From Comamonadaceae bacterium PBBC1 (lineage in GTDB: Bacteria; Pseudomonadota; Gammaproteobacteria; Burkholderiales; Burkholderiaceae_C), in contig NKIP01000018.1 in the NCBI GenBank assembly GCA_002256145.1, positions 1-64,000 on the forward strand: DNA of 64,000 nt, given 5' to 3'. The position numbers and the translations under genes were made by a program. Positions 17,449-26,778 of the stretch are shown piece by piece (position 1 is the stretch's first letter; each line of letters opens with the position of its first letter). Below the pieces are notes generated by a model. The model was given only the letters and a program-made list of their open reading frames with translations, had not been told where the DNA came from and searched no databases.

Positions 17449-17904
17449 ATGAAAAAATTTGCAACTTTGGCCGAATTGGCCGCTTGTGTGGGCCAAGATG
17501 TGGCGGCGACCGAATGGGTTGAAATCACCCAAGACCAGGTCAATCAATTCGCGCAGTCCACAGGGGATCACCAATGGATCCATGTGGATGTGGAGAGGGC
17601 CAAACAGGGACCTTTTGGGGCTCCCATTGCCCATGGCTTTTTGACCTTGTCTTTGTTGTCACAGTTTTTTGACAAGACCATTGTGGTGTCCTCGGCACGC
17701 ATGGGCGTCAACTATGGACTGAACAAAGTGCGATTCATGGCCCCCGTGCCGGTTGGCAGTCGTTTGCGGGCGCATTTGCATTTGCATTCGGCCACACCCA
17801 TTGAAGGCAATGGTTTGCAGCTGCAATGGAATGTGACCGTAGAACGGGAGGGCAGCGACAAACCTGTTTGCGCTGCTGAATCTTTGGTTCGGATTTACAG
17901 CTGA
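17449..17904 (+). CDS. MaoC family dehydratase
   Basis: A 151-residue hot-dog-fold protein of the MaoC/R-specific enoyl-CoA hydratase family. The hydratase signature is present: the catalytic Asp and His in FAQSTGDHQWIHVD, then GPFGAPIAHGFLTLSL, which contacts the acyl-CoA. It would hydrate trans-2-enoyl-CoA to (R)-3-hydroxyacyl-CoA, linking beta-oxidation with polyhydroxyalkanoate synthesis in many relatives. ATG 17449 fits the family length; a TTG at 17431 adds six residues. It lies 80 bases after the unknown membrane protein and is convergent with trmL. Confidence 0.9.
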   Translation: MKKFATLAELAACVGQDVAATEWVEITQDQVNQFAQSTGDHQWIHVDVERAKQGPFGAPIAHGFLTLSLLSQFFDKTIVVSSARMGVNYGLNKVRFMAPVPVGSRLRAHLHLHSATPIEGNGLQLQWNVTVEREGSDKPVCAAESLVRIYS

Positions 17905-17923
17905 AACGGAGTTCATGGTGGGG

Positions 17924-18397
17924 TCAGGGACCGGCCCCGCCAAAACCGTTTTGCCGCCAGGCCTCAAAAACAGTCACAGCAACGGCGTTGGACAAGTTCA
18001 AACTTCGCTGACCCTCTCGCATGGGCAGCTTGATCCTGTGGTCTGGTGAAAATTGCTCGCGAAGTTCGTGAGATAGGCCACGGGTTTCCGATCCAAAGAC
18101 CAGCCAGTCGCCCGGTGCAAAACTTACCCCATGAGCCGCACGGCTACCACGTGTGGTCAGTGCAAACATGCGTTCGACAGCAGGTTGTTCCTTGATCAAA
18201 AAAGATACCCAGTCGGGGTGGCGGTGCAAATCGGCGTACTCGTGGTAATCCAAACCTGCTCGGCGCATGTGTTTGTCGTCCATCGAAAAACCCAAAGGTT
18301 CGATCAGGTGCAGCGTGCAGCCGGTGTTAGCCGCCAAGCGGATGACATTGCCGGTGTTAGGCGGGATTTCGGGCTCAACCAAAACTATATGAAACAT
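17924..18397 (-). CDS. trmL: tRNA (cytidine(34)-2'-O)-methyltransferase
   Basis: A 157-residue SPOUT methyltransferase that 2'-O-methylates the wobble base of tRNA-Leu isoacceptors. The N-terminus MFHIVLVEPEIPPNTGN and motif RLAANTGCTLHLIEPLGF are diagnostic, and the knotted C-terminal motif is seen in FGSETRGLS and IKLPMREGQRSLNLSNA. ATG 18397 gives the normal length; the frame extends 40 codons upstream without similarity. It lies just downstream of comF on the same strand (19 bases), so the two may be co-transcribed. Confidence 0.95.
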   Translation of the reverse strand: MFHIVLVEPEIPPNTGNVIRLAANTGCTLHLIEPLGFSMDDKHMRRAGLDYHEYADLHRHPDWVSFLIKEQPAVERMFALTTRGSRAAHGVSFAPGDWLVFGSETRGLSHELREQFSPDHRIKLPMREGQRSLNLSNAVAVTVFEAWRQNGFGGAGP

Positions 18398-18416
18398 GAC
18401 CGGTATTGTGCCTGTC

Positions 18417-19163
18417 TCAAGATTCGTCCGATGTTTCTGTACGAGCCAACACCAACGCGCTGACATGGGTGGCTCCTGCTTGTCGCAGCACTCGTGCAGC
18501 AGTGTGGAGTGATGCACCGCTGGTCATGACATCGTCGATCAAAAGCACGTTTTTGTTGCGAAGCAGGGCTGAGCGCAAGGGTTCGACCGCAAACGCACCA
18601 TCCAAATTGGCCAAGCGCTCTGTCCGTGGCAAAGTTCGCTGCGAAGGGGTGTTGCGCGTTCGCAGCAGCAAGTGAGCATCGGCTTTATGGGGGTCAAGTT
18701 GACGTGCCAAAAGCCAAGATTGGTTGAAACCACGTTCTGCCAAGCGTTGATTCGAAAGAGGGATCGGAAGCACCCAGTCGGCTGCGTCCAAAACGTCATC
18801 GGCCCCAGGTGCACTGAGCATCAAAGTGGCCAATGGTCTGTCCCAACCGGCTTGGTGATGAAATTTGAAGCGAGTGATCAGATCCACCCAAGGCCATTCG
18901 TAGCTGGTGGCTGTCATACAAAGATTCAAAGGCGGTGGGGCAAGCATGCAAGTGCTGCAACGTGGACCAGGGTGAGATAGGCGCAAAGCACATCCGAGGC
19001 AGCGGTGTTGAGGTTGTGCAAAGCGACTGATACATGCATCACACAATGGAGTGCTGGGCCAGCTTTGACAGACCGCACAGCGGCTGGGTATGGACTGCCA
19101 AAAACGACTTGGCTTGAGCCCTCCAAGCTTTAAGCCTAACCGTTGATGCCATTGCAAGCTCAT
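18417..19163 (-). CDS. comF: ComF family phosphoribosyltransferase-like protein
   Basis: A 248-residue ComF protein. Residues about 29-70 hold a four-cysteine zinc-finger-like module (CAVCQ, CDAC, CLGCAL, CSTC), and the C-terminal half is a type I phosphoribosyltransferase fold with the PRPP loop in NVLLIDDVMTSGAS. ComF-like proteins take part in DNA uptake during natural transformation, with the biochemical role unsettled. The conserved PIPL and RGFNQSWLLAR segments support membership. It is divergent from the BioC-like gene with 87 bases between the starts. Confidence 0.93.
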   Translation of the reverse strand: MSLQWHQRLGLKLGGLKPSRFWQSIPSRCAVCQSWPSTPLCDACISRFAQPQHRCLGCALRLSHPGPRCSTCMLAPPPLNLCMTATSYEWPWVDLITRFKFHHQAGWDRPLATLMLSAPGADDVLDAADWVLPIPLSNQRLAERGFNQSWLLARQLDPHKADAHLLLRTRNTPSQRTLPRTERLANLDGAFAVEPLRSALLRNKNVLLIDDVMTSGASLHTAARVLRQAGATHVSALVLARTETSDES

Positions 19164-19250
19164 GAAGTCAATATACTTCGGTCAGGACCTGATCACAAGT
19201 GGATCTCTACGCTCACTTGAAGCAGGCTTTCATTTACCTCTGTCACGGCC

Positions 19251-20165
19251 ATGTCCTCACCTGAACGCCCCCCTTCATTGGACCCTATAGCCGCTGCTCG
19301 TTGGGCTTCGCAATTTTCGGGGAATTCATCCCCTTGGCTGCACGAAGAGGTGGCGTCACGAATGCAAGAGAGGTTGGCGTTCATCAAGCTACAGCCTGAC
19401 CGTTGGGTCCATTGGGGGCCTTTGCAGGGCGGTTTGCTGGCTCATGAGGCTTTGCAAAATCGCTATCCCAAAGCGCAAGTTTGGCTCAGTAGCGAGCACC
19501 GCCAGCAGGACTTGTTAGCCTTGGCAGCATTGCAAGGCAGATGGTGGCAAGCCAAGCGTTGGTTTGGACCACGAATGCTGTGCGACTTGCCGCCTGATGG
19601 TCAGGCCCACATGTTGTGGGCCAATATGCAGCTTCACACATCACCTCATCCGCAGAAGTTGCTAAAAACTTGGCACAAAGCCTTGGCCGTCGATGGTTTT
19701 TTGATGTTTTCTTGTTTGGGTCCAGATACCTTACGGGAGTTGCGCAATGTCTATGCTAGGCAATCTTGGCCAGAGCCTGCCCATGAATTCACCGACATGC
19801 ATGATTGGGGAGACATGCTCGTAGAGGCAGGTTTTACTGAACCCGTGATGGACATGGAGCGCATCACACTCAGCTATGAGACTCCACAGCGATTGCTGTC
19901 TGAGTTGCGCAGTTGGGGGCGAAATCTGCATGTGAAGCGTTTTGAAGGTTTACGAGGGCGACGATGGCTGGAACAACTCAAGCAAATCCTGATGAGTTTG
20001 GCTCGGCCAGACGAAAATGGGCGCTTGACGCTGACTTTTGAAATTGTGTACGGGCATGCCCTGAAGCCTTCACCCCGTGTACCAGTTAGTCCCCAAGCGG
20101 TTATCGGGCTTGATCAGATGCAGCAGATGCTGCGCAGCAGCCTCAGGATTCCCGACAAAGTTTGA
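19251..20165 (+). CDS. BioC-like methyltransferase with degenerate SAM-binding motif
   Basis: A 304-residue protein resembling malonyl-ACP O-methyltransferase (BioC) and related class I methyltransferases. The N-terminal RWASQFSG, the AHMLWANMQLHT segment, and the C-terminal LGPDTLRELR, HEFTDMHDWGDMLVEAGF and MDMERITLSYET match that family. What should be the glycine-rich SAM loop (usually LDLGCGTG) reads VHWGPLQGG, and the acidic ribose-binding residue after the next strand is replaced by LSSEH. No biotin genes are adjacent. It may have lost methyltransferase activity or bind SAM in another way. The start is the ATG 87 bases from the divergent comF. Confidence 0.75.
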   Translation: MSSPERPPSLDPIAAARWASQFSGNSSPWLHEEVASRMQERLAFIKLQPDRWVHWGPLQGGLLAHEALQNRYPKAQVWLSSEHRQQDLLALAALQGRWWQAKRWFGPRMLCDLPPDGQAHMLWANMQLHTSPHPQKLLKTWHKALAVDGFLMFSCLGPDTLRELRNVYARQSWPEPAHEFTDMHDWGDMLVEAGFTEPVMDMERITLSYETPQRLLSELRSWGRNLHVKRFEGLRGRRWLEQLKQILMSLARPDENGRLTLTFEIVYGHALKPSPRVPVSPQAVIGLDQMQQMLRSSLRIPDKV

Positions 20166-20260
20166 GTTGAATCAAAAGCCCCTTTGTTCTCGGGTAAAAT
20201 CCGCCCGGTTTCAGAGGCATTTCCTGCCATTCGGCATGTTAGGTTATTGAAAGTTGACGC

Positions 20261-20737
20261 GTGTCAAATCCAACTTACCAGTTTGCACAAGAGGCAGGTC
20301 CTGTCATACATTGGCAGTTACGGCGCAATTGCTCGGTGACACCCGCCCAATTGGGGTGGCTTTACCTTTCTTTGTGTCTGGTGTCCTTGTGGATTGGCGT
20401 GTTTTTTTGGATTCAGGGTGCCACTTTGGTGTTGGCGTTTGCCGGTCTGGAAATCATCGTTGTAGGTCTGGCCTTTTTGGCCTACGCTCGGCATGCATGC
20501 GATGGTGAAAAAATTTCACTCCACGGAGCCCGTTTGGTCGTGGAGTGCGAGTCGGCAGGTCGTCTGGAGCGAGCAGAATTTGCTCGCCAATGGGTGCGAG
20601 TCGAACCGAAGTCGGGTGACCACAGCTTGATTGAGTTGTCAGGCCAGGGTCGATCGATTCAAGTGGGGCGTTATGTGCGCCCTGAGTTGCGCCAAGTATT
20701 GGCGCGAGAAATCAGAAAGGCATTGCGCTCTGCGTGA
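20261..20737 (+). CDS. DUF2244 domain membrane protein
   Basis: A 158-residue protein with two adjacent membrane helices (about residues 31-48 and 52-72), flanked by the N-terminal RRNCSVTPAQLGWLYLSL and a C-terminal soluble domain with WVRVEP and a conserved QVGRYVRPE segment, typical of DUF2244. These genes usually lie directly in front of the cytochrome c oxidase operon, as here, which suggests a role in oxidase biogenesis or regulation, but none is proven. It starts at GTG 20261 and ends 77 bases before coxB. Confidence 0.88.
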   Translation: MSNPTYQFAQEAGPVIHWQLRRNCSVTPAQLGWLYLSLCLVSLWIGVFFWIQGATLVLAFAGLEIIVVGLAFLAYARHACDGEKISLHGARLVVECESAGRLERAEFARQWVRVEPKSGDHSLIELSGQGRSIQVGRYVRPELRQVLAREIRKALRSA

Positions 20738-20814
20738 TGTCTGGCGGTAAACAGGGCGAAGCCCGGTTTGCCTGGGGTGTGAGTTCAACAGTGTCTTGGA
20801 AGTTAGTGAGAACC

Positions 20815-21987
20815 ATGAAGAATATTTCCAACCAATTGGCTTCGCTGCTATCCCGCGCGGGCATCTTTGCAGGCGCGTGGGCAACCACGGCAGCCTATGC
20901 GGTCAATGATCTGCCGGGCGGCCCTGCCGTCAATCAGCTCAACTTTGCCCCTGCTGCGACGAAAATCGCCGAAGAACAGCATTGGCTGCATTGGATGATG
21001 TTGATCATCTGCACAGTGGTGTTCATCGCTGTTTTTGCAGTGATGTTCTATTCCATCTGGAAGCACCGCAAGTCGGTCGGCCACAAGCCAGCAACTTTCA
21101 CTGAATCGGTCACCGTTGAGATCGTTTGGACTGCGGTGCCATTCCTCATCGTGATCTTGATGGCTTTGCCCGCAACCAAAGTGCTGGTGGCCCAGAAAGA
21201 CACCACCAACGCCGATTTGACAGTGAAAGTCACGGGTTACCAGTGGAAGTGGGGCTATGACTACATCAAAGGCGAAGGTGAAGGCCTGAGCTACATCTCC
21301 ACGCTCGATTCTTCGCAGCGTGCCATGTCTGACGCCGGCAAGCCTGAAGGCGACAACTACCTTCTCAAAGTGGACAATCCTTTGGTGGTGCCGGTTGGCC
21401 AAAAAGTGCGTGTGATCACCACGGCCAATGACGTCATTCACGCCTTCATGGTGCCCGCTTTTGGCATCAAACAAGACGCCATTCCCGGTTTTGTCCGTGA
21501 CACTTGGTTCCGTGCTGAGAAAACAGGCGATTTCTATGGTCAGTGTGCTGAGTTGTGCGGCAAAGAGCACGCCTACATGCCCATTCATGTGAAAGTGCTG
21601 TCTGCACAAGACTACGCCGCATGGGTTGTGGCCGAAAAGAAAAAACAATCCGCTAAAGCCGATGACCCAAGCAAAGTTTGGGTCTTGGATGATCTGTCCA
21701 AGCGCGGTGAAAAAGTTTATGCAGCCAATTGCGCAGCTTGCCACCAAGCCAACGGCAAGGGTGCTGGCGCAATCAAGCCAGTTGACGGTTCTGCCGTGGT
21801 TCTGGATGCCGATAAATCAAAGCAAATCGCGGTGCTTCTTAATGGTCAAAACAACGGCGCCATGCCAGCTTGGAAGCAGTTGTCGGACACCGAAATCGCT
21901 GCTGTGATCACCTACACCAAAAACAACTGGTCCAACAAGACCGGGCAAATCGTGCAGCCGGCTGAAGTTTTGGCCGCTCGCAAATAA
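20815..21987 (+). CDS. coxB: Cytochrome c oxidase subunit II with fused cytochrome c domain
   Basis: A 390-residue subunit II of an aa3-type (caa3-like) oxidase. It has a signal sequence (ending about TTAAYA), two membrane helices (about residues 60-85 and 102-122), the conserved [10 protein letters not shown], the CuA-binding set with H in [11 protein letters not shown] and [14 protein letters not shown] near residue 240, and a C-terminal cytochrome c domain with haem-binding CAACH near residues 307-311 and the axial Met in GAMPAW. The fused domain lets the enzyme accept electrons from a bound haem c. ATG 20815 places the signal peptide at the N-terminus; it is the first structural gene of the operon. 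Confidence 0.97.
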   Translation: MKNISNQLASLLSRAGIFAGAWATTAAYAVNDLPGGPAVNQLNFAPAATKIAEEQHWLHWMMLIICTVVFIAVFAVMFYSIWKHRKSVGHKPATFTESVTVEIVWTAVPFLIVILMALPATKVLVAQKDTTNADLTVKVTGYQWKWGYDYIKGEGEGLSYISTLDSSQRAMSDAGKPEGDNYLLKVDNPLVVPVGQKVRVITTANDVIHAFMVPAFGIKQDAIPGFVRDTWFRAEKTGDFYGQCAELCGKEHAYMPIHVKVLSAQDYAAWVVAEKKKQSAKADDPSKVWVLDDLSKRGEKVYAANCAACHQANGKGAGAIKPVDGSAVVLDADKSKQIAVLLNGQNNGAMPAWKQLSDTEIAAVITYTKNNWSNKTGQIVQPAEVLAARK

Positions 21988-22019
21988 GCCGTACCGTATT
22001 CAAATCAAAGGAAATCAAG

Positions 22020-23636
22020 ATGAGTGCCGTTCTAGACCATCACGATCACGCCCATGACGACCACGGTCACGCGCCTGCGGGCTGGCGTCGTTGGGTGTAT
22101 GCCACCAACCACAAAGACATTGGTACTTTGTACCTGTTGTTCAGCTTTGCCATGCTCATGATTGGTGGCGTGCTGGCGCTGGGCATCCGTGCCGAGTTGT
22201 TCCAGCCAGGCCTGCAAGTGGTCAACCCTGAACTGTTCAACCAGTTCACCACCATGCACGGCATCATCATGGTGTTCGGCGCGATCATGCCGGCCTTTGT
22301 CGGCTTTGCGAACTGGATGCTGCCTCTGCAAATTGGCGCCTCTGACATGGCCTTTGCCCGCATGAACAATTTCAGCTTCTGGCTGATGATTCCTGCAGGT
22401 GCCATGTTGGTGGGTTCGTTCTTCATGCCTGGCGGCGCACCTGCTGCTGGCTGGACTTTGTACGCACCTTTGACCCTGCAAATGGGGCCTTCCATGGACG
22501 CGGGTATTTTTGCCATGCACATCCTGGGTGCTTCGTCCATCATGGGTTCGATCAACATCATCGTGACCATCTTGAACATGCGCGCTCCTGGCATGACCTT
22601 GATGAAGATGCCCATGTTCGCTTGGACATGGTTGATCACCGCTTACTTGCTGATTGCTGTGATGCCCGTGTTGGCTGGCGCGATCACCATGACGCTGACA
22701 GACCGCCATTTCGGCACCAGCTTCTTCAATCCCGCTGGCGGTGGTGACCCGGTCATGTACCAGCACATTTTCTGGTTCTTCGGTCACCCCGAGGTGTACA
22801 TCATGATCTTGCCGGCCTTCGGCATCATCAGCCAGATCGTTCCTGCTTTCGCACGCAAGAAATTGTTCGGCTATGCCTCCATGGTGTATGCAACTTCTTC
22901 GATCGCCATCTTGTCGTTCATCGTGTGGGCTCACCACATGTTCACAACTGGTATGCCAGTCACAGGTCAGTTGTTTTTCATGTACGCGACCATGCTGATC
23001 GCTGTGCCTACGGCTGTAAAGATTTTCAACTGGATCGCTACCATGTGGCGCGGTTCCATGACATTTGAAACCCCCATGTTGTTTGCTGTGGGCTTCATCT
23101 TCGTGTTCACCATGGGTGGTTTCACCGGCCTGATTCTGGCCATGGCCCCGATCGACATTCAGTTGCAAGACACTTACTACGTGGTGGCGCATTTCCACTA
23201 TGTTTTGGTTGCTGGTTCGCTGTTTGCTTTGTTCGCTGGTTTCTACTATTGGTCGCCCAAGTGGACAGGTGTCATGTACAACGAGACACGCGGCAAGATT
23301 CATTTCTGGTGGTCACTGATTTCGTTCAATGTGACCTTCTTCCCGATGCACTTTCTGGGATTGGCTGGTATGCCACGTCGCTATGCCGACTACCCCATGC
23401 AGTTCACCGACTTCAACATGATCGCTTCGGTGGGTGCTTTCTTCTTCGGTTTCGCGCAGGTGTATTTCTTCCTGTTCGTGGTCTTGCCGACCATGCGCGG
23501 TCAAGGTGAAAAAGCGCCTCAGAAACCTTGGGAGGCCGCTGAAGGCCTGGAGTGGGAAGTTCCTTCACCAGCACCTTTCCACACATTTGAAAACCCACCT
23601 AAGCTGGACGCTACCGCGACCCGCGTGATTGGTTAA
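22020..23636 (+). CDS. ctaD: Cytochrome c oxidase subunit I
   Basis: A 538-residue haem-copper oxidase subunit I with 12 membrane helices. Ligands are evident: the low-spin haem His in [12 protein letters not shown], the CuB histidine and cross-linked Tyr in [18 protein letters not shown], the two His in [10 protein letters not shown], and the high-spin and low-spin haem His pair in [14 protein letters not shown]- and D-channel residues of the A family are present (for example [13 protein letters not shown]). The N-terminus is unusually rich in His and Asp ([12 protein letters not shown]). It begins 32 bases after coxB. Confidence 0.98.
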   Translation: MSAVLDHHDHAHDDHGHAPAGWRRWVYATNHKDIGTLYLLFSFAMLMIGGVLALGIRAELFQPGLQVVNPELFNQFTTMHGIIMVFGAIMPAFVGFANWMLPLQIGASDMAFARMNNFSFWLMIPAGAMLVGSFFMPGGAPAAGWTLYAPLTLQMGPSMDAGIFAMHILGASSIMGSINIIVTILNMRAPGMTLMKMPMFAWTWLITAYLLIAVMPVLAGAITMTLTDRHFGTSFFNPAGGGDPVMYQHIFWFFGHPEVYIMILPAFGIISQIVPAFARKKLFGYASMVYATSSIAILSFIVWAHHMFTTGMPVTGQLFFMYATMLIAVPTAVKIFNWIATMWRGSMTFETPMLFAVGFIFVFTMGGFTGLILAMAPIDIQLQDTYYVVAHFHYVLVAGSLFALFAGFYYWSPKWTGVMYNETRGKIHFWWSLISFNVTFFPMHFLGLAGMPRRYADYPMQFTDFNMIASVGAFFFGFAQVYFFLFVVLPTMRGQGEKAPQKPWEAAEGLEWEVPSPAPFHTFENPPKLDATATRVIG

Positions 23637-23641
23637 TTTCC

Positions 23642-23758
23642 ATGGCCATGACACCTGAACAAAGAAAGAACAACGTTCGCTTAGGCCTGATCTTGGCCTC
23701 GGTGGCATGCGCTGTGTTGATTGGTTTTGTGGCCAAGTTGATGCTCTTGAATTCCTGA
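23642..23758 (+). CDS. Cytochrome oxidase small assembly protein
   Basis: A 38-residue single-helix membrane protein beginning MAMTPEQRKNNVRLGLIL and ending in a hydrophobic segment with GFVAKLMLL. It lies 5 bases after ctaD and 10 before ctaG, a position conserved in Burkholderiales oxidase operons, and the TPEQR-x-x-N-x-RLGLIL pattern matches the small assembly protein known from those operons. It is too short for most gene finders. It may help insertion of copper or haem into subunit I; the role is inferred from position. Confidence 0.8.
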   Translation: MAMTPEQRKNNVRLGLILASVACAVLIGFVAKLMLLNS

Positions 23759-23768
23759 AGGACCCGAG

Positions 23769-24398
23769 ATGAACTTGCGTGGAGAAAATCTGAAGATGGT
23801 GGGCAAGCTGGCGGTGGTGACCGCGGGCATGTTCTGCTTCGGCTACGCGCTGGTGCCCATCTACAAGGCGATCTGCGAGATGACAGGCATCAACATCCTG
23901 TCCATTGCAGAAACCCAAATCCCAGGAAACGCCAAAGCAGGGCAAGCGGCCGAAGTGTTGCGCAACAGCCAGGTGGACACCACACGCATCATCACCGTCG
24001 AATTCGACGCCAATGTGCGCGGCCCCTGGCAGTTCAAACCTGAAAAAAGATCCATGCAGGTACATCCTGGTGAACTGAGCACTGTGATGTATGAGTTTCA
24101 GAATGTGCAAAACCGCCGAATGGCGGCCCAAGCCATTCCCAGCTATGCACCGCGTCAAGCGGCCAACCATTTCAACAAGCTTGAATGTTTCTGCTTCAAC
24201 CAGTACACATTGGAGCCAGGTGAAAAGAAATCTTGGCCTGTGGCTTTTGTGATCGACCCCAAGTTATCCAAAGATGTCACTACCATCACGTTGTCCTACA
24301 CCTTCTTTGAGGTCGGTGGCAAGACCCCCGCTGCACCGATCGCGCCTTTGGCGCAAGCCGTGCAAACCGTACCCGTCAAGATCGGATGGGGCTCATGA
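23769..24398 (+). CDS. ctaG: Cytochrome c oxidase assembly protein Cox11/CtaG
   Basis: A 209-residue Cox11-type copper chaperone, anchored by one N-terminal helix (about residues 12-29) with a periplasmic beta-sandwich domain. It delivers copper to the CuB site of subunit I. The copper-binding motif CFCF is in KLECFCFNQYTL near residue 140, and the anchor has the conserved YALVPIYKAICEMTGIN. It overlaps the next gene by ATGA. Confidence 0.96.
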   Translation: MNLRGENLKMVGKLAVVTAGMFCFGYALVPIYKAICEMTGINILSIAETQIPGNAKAGQAAEVLRNSQVDTTRIITVEFDANVRGPWQFKPEKRSMQVHPGELSTVMYEFQNVQNRRMAAQAIPSYAPRQAANHFNKLECFCFNQYTLEPGEKKSWPVAFVIDPKLSKDVTTITLSYTFFEVGGKTPAAPIAPLAQAVQTVPVKIGWGS

Positions 24399-24610
24399 AT
24401 ACCCCAGTCCGCAAATCATCATGGTTGCGCACCATTCAAGCGGTGTTGTGGTCCTTTGTCGGTCTTCGCAAGAATTCCGAGTACCAGCATGACATTGAAA
24501 AGCTCAACCCTTTTCACATCATTGCCGTGGCCATCGGTGTGGCATTGTTGTTTGTTCTGGGGCTGATTGCCCTGGTCAATTGGGTGGTGGTCCAGCCCAC
24601 TGGCCTTTAA
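24395..24610 (+). CDS. DUF2970 domain protein
   Basis: A 71-residue protein with one C-terminal membrane helix (about residues 43-64). The N-terminal part with TIQAVLWSFVGLRKNSEYQHD and the HIIAVAIGVALLFV helix are typical of DUF2970, a small family in betaproteobacterial oxidase operons. Its ATG overlaps the ctaG stop codon, so it is translationally coupled. It is probably an accessory or assembly subunit of the oxidase, inferred from location. Confidence 0.87.
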   Translation: MNTPVRKSSWLRTIQAVLWSFVGLRKNSEYQHDIEKLNPFHIIAVAIGVALLFVLGLIALVNWVVVQPTGL

Positions 24611-24652
24611 CCCACAAAGTTTGATTTCGAATAAGAGAGAGCAGGAGTTCCT

Positions 24653-25534
24653 ATGAGTTCAGCAGCACACGGCAGCACGCCTTACTACTTTGTCCCGCAC
24701 GAATCCCGTCACCCTGTGATGGCTGCGATTGGCTTGTTCTTCCTGATTCTGGGTGCAGGTCAGTGGATCAATGGTTCCGAATGGGGCATGTACTGCCTGT
24801 TTTTCGGCATGGCTTGGTGGTTGATTGTTTTGTACCAATGGTTCTCTGAAGCTGTGCAAGAGAGCGAGGGTGGCATGTATGGTCGCAAGATCGATCTTTC
24901 TTACCGTTGGAGCATGACTTGGTTCATCTTTTCTGAGGTAATGTTCTTCGGTGCCTTCTTTACCGCGCTGTGGTGGGCTCGATCGCATTCGGTTCCTGCC
25001 CTGGGCAGCCTTGATAACGCATTGCTGTGGCCAGACTTCAAGGCCGCTTGGCCCAGCTTGGTCGCGGGTGCCACCACATCGCCTGCCGGTATCATCGAGC
25101 CTTTCCAGACCATGGGCCCATTTTGGCTGCCTACCATCAACACGGCTCTGTTATTGACTTCAGGTGTGACCCTGACGGTCGCACACCATGCCTTGCAGGT
25201 GGGTGATCGCAGCAAAACCATCAAGTTCATGTGGATGACTGTTTTGTTGGGTGTGACTTTTCTGTTTGTTCAAGGTTACGAATACGCTCACGCTTGGAGT
25301 GATCTGAACCTGAAGCTGTCCTCGGGTATTTATGGTTCAACTTTTTACATGTTGACCGGCTTCCATGGCTTTCACGTGTTGGTGGGCATGTTGATGCTGC
25401 TCTTCATCACATTGCGCTTGCAAAAAGGCCACTTCACCAAAGACCGTCATTTCGGTTTTGAAGGTGCTGCCTGGTACTGGCACTTTGTGGACGTGGTGTG
25501 GTTGGGCCTGTACATCCTGGTTTACTGGATGTAA
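24653..25534 (+). CDS. ctaE: Cytochrome c oxidase subunit III
   Basis: A 293-residue subunit III with seven membrane helices. Typical segments are YYFVPHESRHPV, FIFSEVMFFGAFF with the conserved Glu, QGYEYAHA, TGFHGFHVLVG and the C-terminal FEGAAWYWHFVDVVWLGLYILVYW. It stabilises the core and the proton path of subunit I. The RBS AGGAG lies at 24643-24647. A strong terminator follows, so the downstream assembly genes probably have their own promoter or depend on read-through. Confidence 0.98.
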   Translation: MSSAAHGSTPYYFVPHESRHPVMAAIGLFFLILGAGQWINGSEWGMYCLFFGMAWWLIVLYQWFSEAVQESEGGMYGRKIDLSYRWSMTWFIFSEVMFFGAFFTALWWARSHSVPALGSLDNALLWPDFKAAWPSLVAGATTSPAGIIEPFQTMGPFWLPTINTALLLTSGVTLTVAHHALQVGDRSKTIKFMWMTVLLGVTFLFVQGYEYAHAWSDLNLKLSSGIYGSTFYMLTGFHGFHVLVGMLMLLFITLRLQKGHFTKDRHFGFEGAAWYWHFVDVVWLGLYILVYWM

Positions 25535-25557
25535 TGCTGCCAATAGCATAATAAAAA

Positions 25558-25578
25558 AGCGCCCAAGGGCGCTTTTTT
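25558..25578 (+). terminator. Rho-independent terminator after ctaE
   Basis: The stem agcgccc/gggcgct with a two-base AA loop is flanked by A6 upstream and T6 downstream, so it can terminate transcription in both directions. It lies 24 bases after the subunit III stop and separates the structural genes from the minus-strand DUF2909 gene. Confidence 0.92.
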
Positions 25579-25786
25579 GTTGGAAGAACGGACGGGTTTG
25601 ATTTTGAAGGTGCTCAGCAATCAGGAAGAAGGATGCTGCCGAGCGATGCCATGGCGTGCTCCAGCAGAGTACTCGTGGCGAGCGGCGTCCAGTTGAAAAT
25701 GAGACCTTGCCAGTTGGAGACCATCAAGCAAGGAGGGACAAGCATGCAGGATTTTTGTCCGTGCAAACAATACCCACCCCCTCAAC

Positions 25787-26020
25787 TCAAGCCCCCGGTG
25801 GAATGCCTGTTGGCTGAATCCAGCCCAGCTTCCAGGAAACCAGAACACAGATGAAGAGGACAATCGAGAATCCGACTCGAAAGGCGAGGGCGGTGGCCAT
25901 GTTTCCTTTTTTGGGGGCTTGACCGTAAACAGGCGGTGCACTGCCTCGAATCATGTAAAACAAAGCCGAGCCCAAGCTCAGCACAATGGCAATGAAGGCG
26001 ATGACGACCAATATTTTCAT
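25787..26020 (-). CDS. Twin transmembrane protein, DUF2909 family
   Basis: A 77-residue protein with two membrane helices (about residues 2-22 and 48-67) joined by a basic loop (PKKGNMA). This matches the small DUF2909/twin-helix proteins found on the opposite strand between ctaE and surf1 in Burkholderiales oxidase clusters. ATG 26020 is chosen since it begins the first helix; it is divergent from surf1, with only 14 bases between the start codons, so the two promoters must overlap. Function unknown. Confidence 0.83.
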   Translation of the reverse strand: MKILVVIAFIAIVLSLGSALFYMIRGSAPPVYGQAPKKGNMATALAFRVGFSIVLFICVLVSWKLGWIQPTGIPPGA

Positions 26021-26034
26021 GATGACATTATCCA

Positions 26035-26778
26035 ATGACTGACAACACCACAAATTGGCAACGATGGATCTTGTTGTGCCTGGCTGCCATGGGTATGGCC
26101 ATCACTTTTTCGCTAGGGTTGTGGCAGTTGGGTCGCGCGGCTGAAAAAACAGCTTTCCAAAATGCCAAGCAAGAGCAATCAGACCAAGCTGTTTTGGATG
26201 GTCGCAGTCTGGGCACGGCCTTGGACGCTTTGCCGCAACGCCAAACTTTGATCCACAGACGCATGACGCTCAAAGGGGAATGGTTGCCTGCACACACCGT
26301 GTATTTGGACAACCGGCAAATGAACGCCAAACCCGGGTTTTTTGTGCTGACCCCCTTGAAATTGGAGGGCACCGGTGCGGTGGTGTTGGTACAGCGCGGT
26401 TGGGCACAAAGGTCTTTTACGGACAGAACAGCCTTGCCGACCCTGCAAACACCGGAGGGTTTGGTCGAGGTGCAGGGCCATTTGGCCTTATGGCCATCAA
26501 GGCTCTATGACTTCGGTGGCATCGAAGCAGGCCCGATACGGCAAAATCTCGACTTGACTTCATACAGGCAAGCAACAGGTTTGCCCTTGCTCGAGGTAAC
26601 TTTGTTGCAATCGGGGACAGCCTCTGAAGGCTTGTTGCGCGAATGGCCCTTGGTGGCCAGTGGTGTTGAAAAGCACCATGGATACGCTTTTCAATGGTTT
26701 GGCCTGAGCGCCCTGATTGCTTTACTCTATGTCTGGTTCCAAATTGTCCAACCCCGCCGCCAAAAAAGATCTGCCTGA
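26035..26778 (+). CDS. SURF1 family cytochrome oxidase biogenesis protein
   Basis: A 247-residue SURF1-like protein with N-terminal and C-terminal membrane helices (about residues 11-30 and 221-240) and a periplasmic domain between. Typical segments are LGLWQLGRAAEK, YLDNRQMNAKPGFFVLTPL, VLVQRGWAQRS and HHGYAFQWFGLSALIALLYVWF. SURF1 takes part in haem A insertion into subunit I. Its 3' end overlaps the start region of the next gene. Confidence 0.94.
   Translation: MTDNTTNWQRWILLCLAAMGMAITFSLGLWQLGRAAEKTAFQNAKQEQSDQAVLDGRSLGTALDALPQRQTLIHRRMTLKGEWLPAHTVYLDNRQMNAKPGFFVLTPLKLEGTGAVVLVQRGWAQRSFTDRTALPTLQTPEGLVEVQGHLALWPSRLYDFGGIEAGPIRQNLDLTSYRQATGLPLLEVTLLQSGTASEGLLREWPLVASGVEKHHGYAFQWFGLSALIALLYVWFQIVQPRRQKRSA

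Noticed and set aside
22032..23303. 423-codon open frame opposite ctaD
   Set aside because: Antisense to a certain oxidase gene; no motif.
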